A stretch of DNA of 64,000 nucleotides from Crambe crambe. Its lineage: Eukaryota > Porifera > Demospongiae > Poecilosclerida > Crambeidae. Positions 31,190-43,337 of this stretch are shown here, piece after piece. The stretch lies in contig OZ004583.1 in NCBI GenBank assembly GCA_963924555.1, positions 2,203,501 through 2,267,500 of the forward strand, read 5' to 3'. The number at the start of each line of letters is the position of its first letter. The stretch's first letter is position 1. A program made the position numbers and the translations under genes. Below the pieces are notes generated by a model. That model worked only from the letters and a program-made list of their open reading frames with translations, had not been told where the DNA came from and searched no databases.

Positions 31190-32705
31190 TTAACTTACGC
31201 TCTATTGTGCCTGCTCCTGTAGCTGGTCATGGCACCTCCCAAAGTACACAGAGTTAATAGGAATATATAGTATGGGATTAAATTGGCTGTGTATTTAAAA
31301 TTAGTGGAATTTAATTTGTATGGAAAAAAAATATTATTTTTCAAGCATAAAATTTACCCTTGGTATTATTATGATTATCTCATTTACTTACCATGATATC
31401 TACCAGCAGTTTATTTTTCCCCCTGCGTGCTTTACGTACGACGAAGATGCTGACCATTACCACACACACCAGTAGGACTAACACAATCACAACCATCAGA
31501 ACAATGAAGCCAATCGATTGTGAAAATATCACATTTGAATTCCAGAGACTGATGTCACAGCCTCTGCAGTCGGAGAGAAGGGACCTCATCCAGCTGATGT
31601 TACAGCTGCAACTTTAATTAACCTGATATCTACAGCAAAAAAAATTACATACCAAGAAAAAAAATGTTAATATAGTTATGACTTGTAATAGGCAGCATCA
31701 AGTTAATAATAATACTAGATGACAGGGGGTTCCTTATCATACTCAAAATTACTTTTGTAACTTGGGCAAGTTGGAAATGATGACGAAAGTGTTTCCACTA
31801 TTGGTAGACACAGTGTCGAACATGTTTTGAGGATTACTTGCAAGTCGGTACATAACGACATAGTTAAGGGTGCAGGCACATAGTAACCAAGGCATGCGCT
31901 AGCACTAATTAACCACAAACACTACCGCGCTAAAATAACAGATAGTAAACACAATAGCAGCTGCTGCTTTGGCACATATAAAATCCATGCTAGCATGAAT
32001 AATGAACAAGTCATTGCAACTCAGAAACTATGCATGGGAATGAGCCAATATTTTGCATATGGCAACTACTTGATAAGGTCTAAAAAGTTACATTTTGCTT
32101 TAGTTTATAGCTAGTACAGAATGTGCAGGACACTAGATCCTATATGGATAAATTAAAAAGTAGAATGTGAATTGATAAAAACTAAATGTAATTTTTATGG
32201 CAATAAGTATAAGAAGCTGTATATCAAAAATCAGCCATTGATTCCAAGTGGTCATTGAGATGTAACGCAGTTTACCTTGAGAATGAAATCAGTCATAACA
32301 TCAGTCATTTTGATTGGTTCTCCTTTATTTTTTGTGTATGTGGTACTATTCTGATACTTAATAACGTGGTGCAAGTTAGAAATTTCTATCATGAATAGTT
32401 TTTAAGTTAATTTTCCCTAGCAACCATGCGTGGGCGGAGTGTGCCTGCACCCTTAATGATCACCCTCTTGGAAAAGATGGAGCCTGGACAGTGAAAATAT
32501 CATAGAAGAAAGTAATCTACCAATCAAACTACTATCTGTGATAGGTTTAATTTCATGGAGCAAGTATATATCTTTAAAACTTACATTCCAAGTGATGTTA
32601 AGAGAATGTATCGGAAGGGGCACTCCCTCCCACATTCGTTGGAGAATTTGGAATGCCAGTTCCAGTTCTGACATGCCCAGGCTCACTCGGTGCCTGCCTC
32701 CCATC
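31190..32705 (-). pseudogene. Ig/FN3 receptor copy A (3 damaged exons, no C-terminal exon)
   Basis: Exon pieces on the minus strand are FN3a end (about 32700-32590), FN3b (32500-32453 and 31863-31735, split by a transposon at 31868-32452), and the transmembrane exon (31617-31383; FIVLMVVIVLVLLVCVVMVS). The short juxtamembrane exon (about 31190-31255) has lost an internal block and its frame. The FN3 end reads RSLLSDCRGCDISLWNSN instead of a frame compatible with RGPFSSTSEAVTS, showing a frameshift. The cytoplasmic tail exon is absent from this side, where unrelated repeats begin. A dead copy. Confidence 0.8.
31868..32452. mobile_element. 585-bp TTAA-target (piggyBac-style) MITE inside a receptor exon
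   Basis: The ends are GGGTGCAGGCACA and its exact inverse, with imperfect inverted repeats continuing inward (CCAAGGCATGCG versus CGCATGGTTG). The element is bounded by TTAA on both sides (31864-31867 and 32453-32456). Unit B (about 45809-45815) and unit C have the uninterrupted site ATAGTTAATGATC. TTAA duplication with G-starting ends is the piggyBac signature; no transposase is present. Confidence 0.9.
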
Positions 32706-32874
32706 AGTATAAATTATGTGGCAATTACATGAACACACGCCATTAGGTCTTCAAAAAAATGAAAATGTCAACCATTGCACTAAATACCTCCTGTTCATCA
32801 GTGATCTATATCTGCAAACTAACAACTGATACTAACATTTGCACTCTCTTAGTAGCTTAGTAGTTAATGTCAAT

Positions 32875-34020
32875 ATCCAACTCCAACCCCTCCTCAACTA
32901 GGAATAGAGATATAGATCATCAAGTGCAGATATAGTTTGTACTAACATAGAGGATACTGGTGATCATCGGAACAGAACGCACCATATTTTTGGAGAGTAA
33001 CAACTATGGGTCCTTAATCAACCCCTCTTCTAGAAAATAATGTTCGAATAGCTAGAGATATAGATCATCAAGTGAAGCATAGAGGGTACTGGTGACTATT
33101 TGAACAGAACACACCTTATCGTTTTGGAGAGTAACAACTATGGGTCCTTAATCAACCCCTCTTCTAGAAAACAATGTTCGAATAGCTAGAGATATAGATC
33201 ATCAAGTGAAGCATAGAGGGTACTGGTGACTATTTGAACAGAACACACCTTATTGTTTTGGAGAGTAATGGCCATGGGCTCTTCTTCTAGAAAACAATGT
33301 TCCTCATCTACAAATAGAGATATACGTAGATCATCAAGTGCAGATATAGTTTGTACTAGCATAGAGGGTACTGGTGATCATTTGAACAGAACATACCTTA
33401 TCTTTTTGGATAGTAACAGCCATGGGTCCTTAATCAACCCCTCTTCAATGTTCCTCAACTAGGAATAGAGATATAGATCATCAAGTGCAGATATAGTTTG
33501 TACTAGCATAGAGGGTACTGGTGATCATTTGAACAGAACATACCTTATCTTTTTGGATAGTAACAGCCATGGGTCCTTAATCAACCCCTCTTCAATGTTC
33601 CTCAACTAGGAATAGAGATATAGATCATCAAATGCAGATATAGTTTGTACTAGCAAAGAGGGTACTGATGACCATTGGACCAGAACGCACCTTATCTTTT
33701 TGGAGAGTAACAGCCATGGGTCCTTAATCAACTCTTCTTCTAGAAAATAATGCTAGGAATGCAGATATACGTAGTCATAGAGGGTACTGGTGACCATTGG
33801 AACTTATCTTTTTGGAGAGTAAGGACCATGGGTCCTTAATCAGCCCCGCCATGGGTCCTTAATCAACCCCTCTTCTAGAAAACAATGTTCCTCAACTAGG
33901 AATAGAGATGTAGATCATCAAGTGCAGATATAGTTAGTACTAACATAGAGGATACTGGTGACCATTGGAACAGAATGCACCTTATCATTTAGGACAGTAA
34001 TGGCCATGGGTCCTTAATAT
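32875..34020. repeat. ~120-bp tandem array, about nine units
   Basis: Units share AGAGATATAGATCATCAAGT, GAGGGTACTGGTGA, GAACAGAACACACCTTAT and CATGGGTCCTTAATCAACCC. They vary by internal deletions. Unit B has only about four of them (46250-46650). The array lies between the receptor and the 3' end of TRIM gene 3. Confidence 0.85.
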
Positions 34021-34489
34021 TTTTGACCATTCCTCTTCTTGAATATTATATTACTCCTTTACATTGATGGAAGTAAGTGAGATGCTCTTCCTCAATGTAT
34101 TAGATATATTACACTTGCCTGGATTTACGCCACTTAGCTAGATTTTCATCCTGTAGCTTATTGAGTGGCTGCAAGTAGCACTGCAAGTTGCTCCTTCAAT
34201 CAGAATGTATGGGGTTATAACGTTAAATCAATTAATGATGACGTCATTTAGTTCCTTCAAAATGGGTCCTAGCCTAAAATTCTATCAATATATTACCTGA
34301 AATAATACCTGCCAACTCTATACGTATGAGACCCTTACCATGATTTTAATTTCTTGTTCATCACCCTTTGACCCCTTCAATTATTGTAATAATGAATAAT
34401 GATTTCATATCTGTAAAAATTCCTTAACATAAAAAAAATAATGATGTTTATAACTATAGTTAATAGCATGTGTGCAAAAACTGAGTGTG
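34021..34489. other. Conserved 3' flank of TRIM gene 3
   Basis: This stretch is almost the same as 46650-47115 in unit B and partly as 61200-61363. It presumably includes the TRIM 3' UTR; no clear AATAAA was picked on the minus strand. Confidence 0.45.
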
Positions 34490-36691
34490 TTAAAATATTT
34501 GGAGTGTGTTATTATCATTATCACAAACATACAACAAACCATCCTTATCAACATTCACTCCACATGGATTATTAAAGTGACCTTCATCACTACCATACTG
34601 TCCAAATGAGGTCACATGCTCCCCCTTGGTGGTGTATACTTCTATATTGTGGTTGTTGGAGTTGGCCACATAAACATATTCATCAGTTACACACACACCT
34701 TCAGGGTCACTCAACTCTTTCCTTCCAAATGAGTGGAGGACTTCACCTCTATTACTGAGGACTTGGATGCAAGGATTCTTGTTAACGACACTGACATACA
34801 GGTTACCATGTTTGTCAAAACACATTCGATGGAATGTTCCTGTGCCTTCTTGATGAGAAACGATTTCCCTAACGTACTCCAGTTCTGTAGTGTATACCTT
34901 GATAGTACCATGATTATCACGTTCAGTCACCATGACTTCATCTCCAACCACAGTCACACCTAGATGTCCAGACTGTTGTCCAACTTGTTTTGCAGTAACT
35001 TTGGTCATGTTCTTATTTGACTTGTAGATTGTATTACTGTTCCAATCAACAAAGTAAATGCTGTCTTCTTTGTCCACTGCTACACTCCAGGGATGGTTGA
35101 ACTTGTATTCTGATCGTTTGATGCTTCTCAGCTTCTTTCCCTCCTTATCCAACATCACCACATCTCCATCCCACTTGGTCACAATCATCTCTCCCTTTGA
35201 ATTGAAGGCTACATCAGTTGGATAGTTCAGTACAGGGATGATCTTGACAGGTTTTCCCAGCTTACTTGGATGGATGGAGACAAACACAGGGAAGGGACTA
35301 CCGGCTACTTCCTGGCCATTCACAGTGACAGTCAGTTCATGACGTCCACGAACAGTGGGTGTGTACGAAATATGATATTCATTGCCTTCACTTCGATCAA
35401 TGTTACACTTGACATTGGAATCATTCATCAGTGACTTCAATTGGCCTGTGACAGCACACTCTCTTTTAGTGCATTTTCCATTAGTGAGTTTAGGTGTTAG
35501 GGAGAATTCACATTTTTTGTCGACTTCAGCAATTTTGATTCCTTCACCAACTACTGTACACTTTGTAGGATCAATGCTAAGAGAGATTATCTTTGCTTTA
35601 GTCTGACAGAGCTTCTTCAGGTCTTCAGTACAGCTCACCTCCACCCCTATGTCCACCTCCTCCACTGGATCCAGACTCCTCCCTTCCTTGCAGTGCTCTT
35701 CAATCTCTCTGTCGATGCGACTCTTGATCTCAGCATGCATGCACATGACCTCGTCTCTCGTCGAATGTTCCACACATTGTTCAGTGTATTCGATCACACT
35801 CTGGAGGACTGCACAAGAAGTGGACAGACTCTTCTCCTGGCCAGAGAGATGCTCCAACTTCTCCCTCACTTTCAATGCAGCCTCTTTCAACAGTCCTTGC
35901 CTACGATTCTCAAGGATCTTTTGGAGTTCATCAAAAGAGCTGTTGATGTGGTCAGCCACAGAATCTCCCTGAGCCTCTATCTCGTGTTGTGTGGTTTGTA
36001 TCTCCTCCACAGCATGTGATAGCTCCACCTTCACTTTCCTCAAAGGCTCCAAATGTGCCACCAGCTTCTTCTTCATCTCGGGAGCACACTCTTTCACGAA
36101 CTCGTAGTTGTGACCAAAATGATCTTTGACTGTGCAATCACGACAGATGAGAAGGCTGCAGTCGAAGCAGTAAATCTTCATCAGTTCATCATGCTTTTTA
36201 CACACCTGAAGTGGCGTTTCTTCCATAACAATCTCTTTAGTTCCTTCTTTAAGTTCGTCTAAAGAAGCAATCTTGTGGCCAGCAAACACTTTCATTCGAT
36301 GATGTGACTTGACACATTCTGTGCATATGAACTGGGTACACTGTCGACAGAAGGCTTCGGCCTTGTCCCCAGAACACATTTCACACTTGGCGTCCACCTT
36401 ACCGTGAGCTCGTTCCAGCTTGGAGTGTAACACTTTCATACGATTGAGGAAGAAAGCTGTCGGGAGCTGATCTGTGTTGCCCTCAGGGAGGGTGGTGTTT
36501 TTACGACACTCGGGGCAAGAGAATGGCTTGTCGATACCAGTCCTCAGGGTCAGCCTGTGGATGCACTGCTTGCAGTAGTAGTGGCAGCAAGGAAGAACCT
36601 TGGGTTCTGTGTAGTGATCGTGACAGATGGCACACGTGATCTCCTTCTCAAGGTCTTCCACACTTTTCTTCACAATGTCCTTTTCAGCCAT
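34490..36691 (-). CDS. TRIM-NHL protein 3 (unit A)
   Basis: A single-exon frame of 733 residues from MAEKDIVKKS; an in-frame stop lies just upstream, so this ATG is the start. It has an intact RING (about 20-62), B-box 1 (CEMCSGDKAEAFCRQC), B-box 2 (CKKHDELMKIYCFDC), coiled coil, filamin domain (ending AGSPFPVFVSIHPSKLGKP) and NHL propeller. Compared with the unit B copy it is nearly identical from RING to filamin but differs at NHL surface positions: WDG in blade 1, HPWS and DWNSN in blade 2, DPEG and NSNNHN in a later blade, NNPC and DNDNNT in the last. The protein is predicted to be cytoplasmic with no signal peptide or membrane segment. Target unknown. Confidence 0.95.
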   Translation of the reverse strand: MAEKDIVKKSVEDLEKEITCAICHDHYTEPKVLPCCHYYCKQCIHRLTLRTGIDKPFSCPECRKNTTLPEGNTDQLPTAFFLNRMKVLHSKLERAHGKVDAKCEMCSGDKAEAFCRQCTQFICTECVKSHHRMKVFAGHKIASLDELKEGTKEIVMEETPLQVCKKHDELMKIYCFDCSLLICRDCTVKDHFGHNYEFVKECAPEMKKKLVAHLEPLRKVKVELSHAVEEIQTTQHEIEAQGDSVADHINSSFDELQKILENRRQGLLKEAALKVREKLEHLSGQEKSLSTSCAVLQSVIEYTEQCVEHSTRDEVMCMHAEIKSRIDREIEEHCKEGRSLDPVEEVDIGVEVSCTEDLKKLCQTKAKIISLSIDPTKCTVVGEGIKIAEVDKKCEFSLTPKLTNGKCTKRECAVTGQLKSLMNDSNVKCNIDRSEGNEYHISYTPTVRGRHELTVTVNGQEVAGSPFPVFVSIHPSKLGKPVKIIPVLNYPTDVAFNSKGEMIVTKWDGDVVMLDKEGKKLRSIKRSEYKFNHPWSVAVDKEDSIYFVDWNSNTIYKSNKNMTKVTAKQVGQQSGHLGVTVVGDEVMVTERDNHGTIKVYTTELEYVREIVSHQEGTGTFHRMCFDKHGNLYVSVVNKNPCIQVLSNRGEVLHSFGRKELSDPEGVCVTDEYVYVANSNNHNIEVYTTKGEHVTSFGQYGSDEGHFNNPCGVNVDKDGLLYVCDNDNNTLQIF

Positions 36692-37025
36692 GTTACAAGA
36701 TGGTGAACTTAATGCTTATCAAGTAAGGAAAGGTGGGACAACTCCAATGTGGTAGCTGCAAAAACAAAAGGGGAGGATGAAAAGGGGGCGTATTTCATAA
36801 AAGAGGGGTCGTCAGGCTAGGGTCTGGTTTACGAGATTAGGCTCGGTGAATTTCCTAGGAAACTAGCTAGACAGTTTGGCATCAGTAAAATTTACCTTAG
36901 TTCTTAGTCCAACTCTGTAGCTTTCTCGCGTAAATCTCACCCAGCACTGAAATAGGGGCGTGTCTCGAACAATACAGTAGAGGGTGGGGCTCCTGGGGGC
37001 GTGGTCGATGTGCTGGTGACGTCAC
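36692..37025. promoter_or_regulatory. Shared promoter between TRIM 3 (minus) and phosphotransferase copy 1 (plus)
   Basis: The two start codons are 334 bp apart and diverge. The stretch contains the TRIM upstream block (GGTGGGACAACTCCAATG), GAAATAGGGGCGTGTCTCGA, and a perfect CRE-type palindrome TGACGTCA at 37017-37024. It is duplicated in unit B. Bidirectional use is inferred from layout. Confidence 0.55.
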
Positions 37026-40000
37026 ATGATTGGGAAGAGGAACATGATAGTGGACAGTGAGTCTGAGACTTGCTGCTCCTCCTTGGCCGGAGGAAAGGCG
37101 CATAATCTTTGGGAGTTGGGGAAGAGACTGAAGGAGTGTCACGTGCCTTCCTGGTTCTGCATCACCACTCGGGCATTTCAGCTCTTTGTTTAGGTGCAGT
37201 GACAAGTTTAGTGATCCAGCTAAATGAACCTGACATATCCAGCTGCAATAGTCCATCAGAGGGCGATTCAGAGGGTGTAGTTGGTACCTGTTTGCAATGC
37301 TTAAAGCTTGGAAGGTCAAAATTTGAGCAGTTTAGCTACCAAAAAGTTACCCGTGTCTCTAATCTTGCATATCAGGACAATGGTTTTCAGGACACCCTCC
37401 ATGTGAACCCATCTGACCTGAATACTAGCTCCAAGACGGCCCAGGACGCCATAATGAGAGGCAGGTTACCATCTGGTTTGGAGGAGGAGATGACTCGGAG
37501 ACTGTGTGCCCCACCATTCCATGGAGTGTTTGTGGCCGTCAGATGTAGTGGCACTGATGAAGACTCAGCTGCCCATTCATTTGCAGGTCTGAGGAAGTAA
37601 CCATGTAGTCACAAGAAAGACCCATAATTCCAGTGTGATAAACATTGTTTCGTATTCCTCCCCACCCGTAAGAACTGTCCATGTGCACTGCAGGTCAGTT
37701 TAAGACATACCTGTTCCAGCGTGGTCTGGACCAGGTGTGTGCGGCCATCAAGAGGTGCTGGTGCTCCTGCTTCTCTGAGCGTGTGATGAGTCATCGCTTG
37801 GAGTGTGGAATGTCGACCACTGGACTGGCAATGGCTGTTGTGGTACAGGTGAGTGTTATCAGGTCTCCAACCACACATGACACCTACATACATGATAAGG
37901 TGTCCCATGTCTTCAGGTGATAGTGAATTCAGAGGTGAGTGGTGTGGGGTTCTCCAGACATCCCCTCAAGCCTCTCACGTCCAACACTGTCCTGGTTGAA
38001 GCTGTATATGGACTGGGGGAGGGGCTAGTGAGTGGGGCACTAGAGGCTGACAGGTACGAGGTAAGTATGTAGTAAAGGTATCACATGATTTTCATCTCAT
38101 ATAATGTTGCTTGGTACTACAATATGATATTCTAAATAAAGCACACAATCACCAGATACTTCACTATTTCCTCTCCTGCAGAAGAATACGGTGCATCTTT
38201 GCATAATGTGGCTAGCAATCATCATTTTCAACCTTACCTCTCGCAACATGTGATCTTCATTTTGGTGTTTACAGGTTTCTCGGTCGGACTTTTCTGTTAC
38301 TTCTGAGCTTGCAGAGAAGCCAGAGAAGTTTGTGCAGTGTGAGGAGGGAGGGGTGGAGAAGGTGGGGGTGGAGGAGAACCTCCATAAGAGTCCCTCTCTC
38401 AGTGACAAGGAAGCTGCTGACATAGCACGTCTCCTTGTGAGGTTGGAGGAGGAGATGGAGAAACCACAGGATTTCGAGTGGGCAATGGAAAAGGGTAAAG
38501 TAGAGCTAAGTACTGAATGGGCAATTGAAAGGGTAAAGTGAGGCTAAAAACCAAGAGAGTTCATTAAAGAATAGATCAACGGTTATCCTCGAATGCTTTT
38601 CTTACACAGGTCAGTTGTATTGCCTCCAGACACGCCCCATTGTGACCCTACCCCCTTTGTGTTTTTTTTTGACCTCTCCGTTCACGGGAAAGTGGTGACT
38701 CTCTGGGATAACTCCAACATTGTGGAAAGCTACTCTGGGGGCACTTCACCTTTGACCTTTTCCTTCGCTTCATATGCCTATGAGACAGTAACTTATATTT
38801 TTCTTGACCAAGTTTTAGACTTTCAGATATCACTACTTCCCAAGTAATCCGTAAGAGTGACTTGATCTGGTCCCCCCTTCCAGGTGTATACTCTAACGAT
38901 GGGAACAGCAGGGGTTCCCCCTTCCATCGTTGCCCAGCATAAGCCGTATCTTAGCAACATGCTTGGCCTGATGCGAGGCAACATCTACTACAACCTGATG
39001 AGCTGGTATCGCTGTCTCAGCTGTTTGCCTGTGGGGGACACTTCCAAGTACATGGAAACCATGATGGGGGTCAAACAGGTACTCCATTAACCACACCCAC
39101 CCACCTACTACTCAGGTACCTGTCGTTTTCCTAATGACTTGTTCCAGGGTTTGGATCCGGAACTGGAAGCACAGTTAGGGGAGATTAACAAAACTGCCCC
39201 CAAGTACTCAATCTGGACCAAGATGAAGGTCAGTTGGAGGAGGGTGGAGGGAGGGAAGGAGCACAGAATTCTCACTTTGTGCTTATTTGTTTCCCCTGCA
39301 GGTTCTTGGTGGAATGCTGTACAAGATTTGCTACATCGACAGTTTGGTGGAGAATTTCTTTGTTAACTTCAACTGGCACTATGCTGATGCTATGGCAACT
39401 GATTTCAACAAACTCTCGCTCCAGGAGCAAGTAGCTTACGTCATGTTACTATACAAGGTCAGGAATTGACTGTTGGAGATTCAAAGGTCAGATCTTAATT
39501 GTATGCTGTATAATATCCGATAGGAGGTGCTTGGAAAGTGGGAGGTGCCCATTTACAATGACGTGTATGTGATGCTCTTCTTTGGCATTCTCAAGAAGCT
39601 GGTCTCCAAGTGGCTTGCAGAAAACCCCACTCAGGTAGAGCACAATTGTAGTTATACAAATAGTATACAAATAATATACAAATAGTATACAAATAGTATA
39701 CCAATAGTGTACAAATAGTATATCAATAGTATACAAATAGTATAGGTGTGTGTGTTTATTCATTTTATTAACTCTTTTGCAGGCAGAGTCACTCCAAAAT
39801 GACCTTCTCTGTGGACAAGATACAGCAACATGAAGTCTTGTTTGAATAAAGGCCTCTTGTCAATTTTACATAATCTCTAGAGGGAAATGGTTGTCATACA
39901 GAGAAACCTCTTGGAATTGTGCATCTTTGTAGGTAATGTGGAGAGTACTAAGCCGACCAAGAACCTGATGAGGATAGCAGAGTACATTGACACCCACCAG

Positions 40001-42260
40001 TTGAAGGCGGAGCTTAAGGTGTGGTTTCTGGAGCAGAGGGAGGAAGTTCTGTACATGCTGGGGCAGGAAGAGGAGAGGGTGGCCAGGGAGAAGGGACGAG
40101 ACACAACCAGCAGGGGGTAAGTCAATCAAAGACAGCACAGCTACTTATTTGACCAATCAGGTGGCATTGATTCAAGCAATTTTTTGTACACTTGCAGCAT
40201 GGGAGATGGACTTTATCAGAGAAAGGTCAAGTCTTCTTCTTCTTCCACCACCACTTCTCTCCTTCCCTCCTCTGACCCACTCCATAAGGTGAGTCTTGCT
40301 TGATCCACGTCTGGTGCATACTATCATACTTATGAATCCTATCACATCACAAAGAAGAACATTCTTGTCCTTAATCCGTCCTTTTTCTGGACACAGGCCA
40401 AGCTGAACGTGATCCAATCTATCCAGAGGTTCCTCAACAAGTACAGCTTCCGCTGCATCAATGAGCTGGAAGAACACACCCTCATGATGATTTGTCATCG
40501 ACACCATTGGAGGTACATGAAGTGATGACATAATTATTCTATCCCTCCTCTGTCCACAATGGAAAATAGATGTAATGGAACCACTTTAATTAGGAAATAT
40601 CAAGACAGGGTCCTTCTCATATTATTAGGCTATAGTATCATCACAAGGTCCTACTTATTATTTATTCATATATATCAAGACAGGGTCTTACTCATTATAA
40701 CACGTTCATTTTTGTCAAGACAGGGTCCTACTCATTATGATACATGCTATGTCATACTCAATCATTGTCATTATGGTATCATGTTTATAATTAGGACAGG
40801 GTCTTACTCATTGTACTATTTTTAATTAGGCTATGTCAAGACAGGGTCCTACTCTGTTAATGCTATGCAAGAACGGGAGCACACCATTCTGAAAAATGCT
40901 CAGGGGATTGTGGATATGACACTCAGTGCTGCAAAACGGTTTATCTTCTACCGGATATTGTTCCACACAAGGAGAGCAGTGAAGCACAGAGAGAATTTGA
41001 GGTCTTTGGAGTGTTTCGTGACCTCTTCAGAGCTATTGGTAGCAATTTGGTGGAGCTGGGACTACTTAGAGAGAGACAGGTAAGGGGATGAGGTCGAGCA
41101 TAGTCTCAATGTTATACAGTCATTCTTTCTGCAGGATGTGTTTTATTTGACAGTTGAAGAAATTTTTGCCTTCGTTGAAGGAAGTTCAATCACCAATAAC
41201 CTCTCAGGACTGGTAGAACTGAGAAGAAAAGAATACGATGGATACAGAAAGGTCAGTTTTTGTGTCAAATATTAGTAAGAGATCCCATGGTTTATTCCGT
41301 GCCCCATAAAAAGTGTCCTTGTTTTATCTGTACCAGATTATTCTAACTTGCGGTCGTTTTTATCTGTGACGATCATTACCAGATTATTCCATTTATAGGG
41401 TATTGCACCTCCTGAGAGGTTTATGACCCGAGGGGCTGTAGGTCCCTACCTCCTCTTCCCCCAACTACTGGACGTCCTTGACATGTTGAAGACCCTAGAG
41501 GTTGAGGCCTCTTCTGACCCCTGTCCTGGTACGATAGAGGGTGTGGTCAGGGTTGTCACCTCCATTGAGCAAACTTCAGTAAGTTGTACGATTAATCTAC
41601 TGTGAACCTAATAAACACAAGTCATATATGTATCATATCAGATGTTTTCACTTCACTGTATGTTTTCTGCAGGGTTTAGATGGTGAGATCTTAGTGACAG
41701 CTCGTACAGACCCAGGCTGGGTCCCCTACCCCCTCTGCTCTGGACTCATCATTGAGAGAGGAAGGTAATGAATCTGTCAGGCTTTGTTTCACATAATCTG
41801 TATGGTTGTTGGACCAATAGCTGTCAATTATGAAGTCATGATCATGAATAGGTTCATTTTCACTCATGATTTTATGAACCTTGCTATTTTCATGAATAAG
41901 GTTGGCAAGGCTATGTATATGCCTGGCAGATGATAGCTGGTCCAACCCTTGGGTTGGCAAGCAAGGCTATGCTAGGCCTGGGACTGCTGCGAGGGACAAT
42001 GTTATCATGTGATGTGGTGTGTTTCCTATTGTAGTTTGCTTTCTCATTCGGCTGTGGTTGCCAGGGAGTTGGGCCTTCCCACGGTAGTGGGTGTGTCAGG
42101 GGGACTAATGAAGCGTTTGAAGATGGGGATGAGAGTTTTGTTGGACGCAGGCATGGGACGAGTCACCATCCTAGACAACCAGCAGGAAGACAATGCTACT
42201 GATAACCAAAACAAAATGAATGTCGAGGAAGACAAGACTTTGATGGAAACTGAAGCTTGA
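37026..42260 (+). pseudogene. PEP-synthase / rifampicin-phosphotransferase-like gene, copy 1 (disabled)
   Basis: It has the same exon plan as the intact copy at 49663-55776. Lesions read from the sequence: the last codon of exon 1 is TAG (37191-37193) where the other copy has CAG; the T run in exon 6 (about 38661) is two bases longer, shifting the frame before FDLSVHGKV; exon 14 (about 40400-40510) has lost bases in the INELKLEEHTLHDDPRF region; exon 15 lacks 16 bases encoding FARTK (about 41000); exon 17 lacks 24 bases (the NVLCGVSC part). The ATP-site motif reads VRCSGTDED instead of VRSSGTDED. Several exons, including the C-terminal one with LLSHSAVVARELGLP, remain clean, so loss is recent. 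Confidence 0.88.
39650..39750. repeat. AT-rich minisatellite in an intron of copy 1
   Basis: About nine units of ATAGTATACAA. The matching intron of copy 2 (52268-52485) has about twice as many. Confidence 0.85.
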
Positions 42261-43337
42261 AATGTTACAATCACAATATTATCGGATGGCTTAAAATTAT
42301 TTGCTTCACATTATTTTCAATGTCATGAACAATGTAACACAATGCTGTACGATGGCAACCACTAAGATGAGTGTTCTAAAACAAAAATAAAATAAATGTT
42401 GCATGTGTTCACTGATTGCTTATAGTAAAGAGGTCATAATCATAAGAAAAATAATGTTTCATGTATTAATAACATATAATATTCACAGGAAGATAAGTGA
42501 ATCATGATTGAAGTGTTTGCCATTGTTCCATGTGATTGTGTCTCGATGATGTGTGCTTATTATCATAATCTTATGTACTTATCATACGTAAGTGGCACAG
42601 TTCAAATCTACCTTGTTTTCAGGAGATGGTGATTTCAGCCTTTCATGGACCAATCCTCCGATACTCATGGGACGACCACCAAGGAAGTGAGGGGATACAG
42701 TTTGGTTTCTTTTACGTGGCAACACTGGCAAGTTGATCTGGTGATGATTCGGACTCATCATGGGCATAGCAGTATTACTAACTGGTGTGGTCGGCTCTTT
42801 GGGGGCCAAGTGGCTGTACTGTGTGTACTGGGAACAATCGGGATCTGTGTCTTCCGAATAAGACTCAACAGTTTTCTTTTCAATGGAATTATCACTATCT
42901 TCATAGTTATACTCATTCATGATGTTATTAGTAGGAGAGAAAGCACCACGATCCGAGGGGACAGGAGTACTGGACTCCTGTTCATCATCCCAATTATGAT
43001 CAATAGCGACAGGGTTCTCAAATGCCCTCCCTTGACTGTAAGCAGAGGCAGCGGAGTGAGAACGGGATCTGCTTTTGACTGTTTCCTCAAAGAAAGGAGG
43101 GTCGATGTAAAATGTAAGATGTAAGAGGGTGCTTGGATTAGCCTGCCATCTGGTAAAGCCAGAGTTGTAGGTGTAGTCAGTGCCTCCTTCAATCAAACTC
43201 CCCCCCCCCCTCCATCACCATGGTGTCCATCTCCGGTTTGGAGGCCGAACTGAACCTACATTTGTAAAAATGCAGAATTGATTACTTCTATCAATTATGC
43301 TAATAAGAAGTCTTTTAGATATAGATACATCATTGTA

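Noticed and set aside
37109..37600. 163-codon plus-strand frame starting MGVGEETEGVS as the phosphotransferase N-terminus
   Set aside because: The family motif GGKAxNLWELGKRL is read in a different frame (from 37026), so this frame is only partly correct (its end overlaps exon 2).
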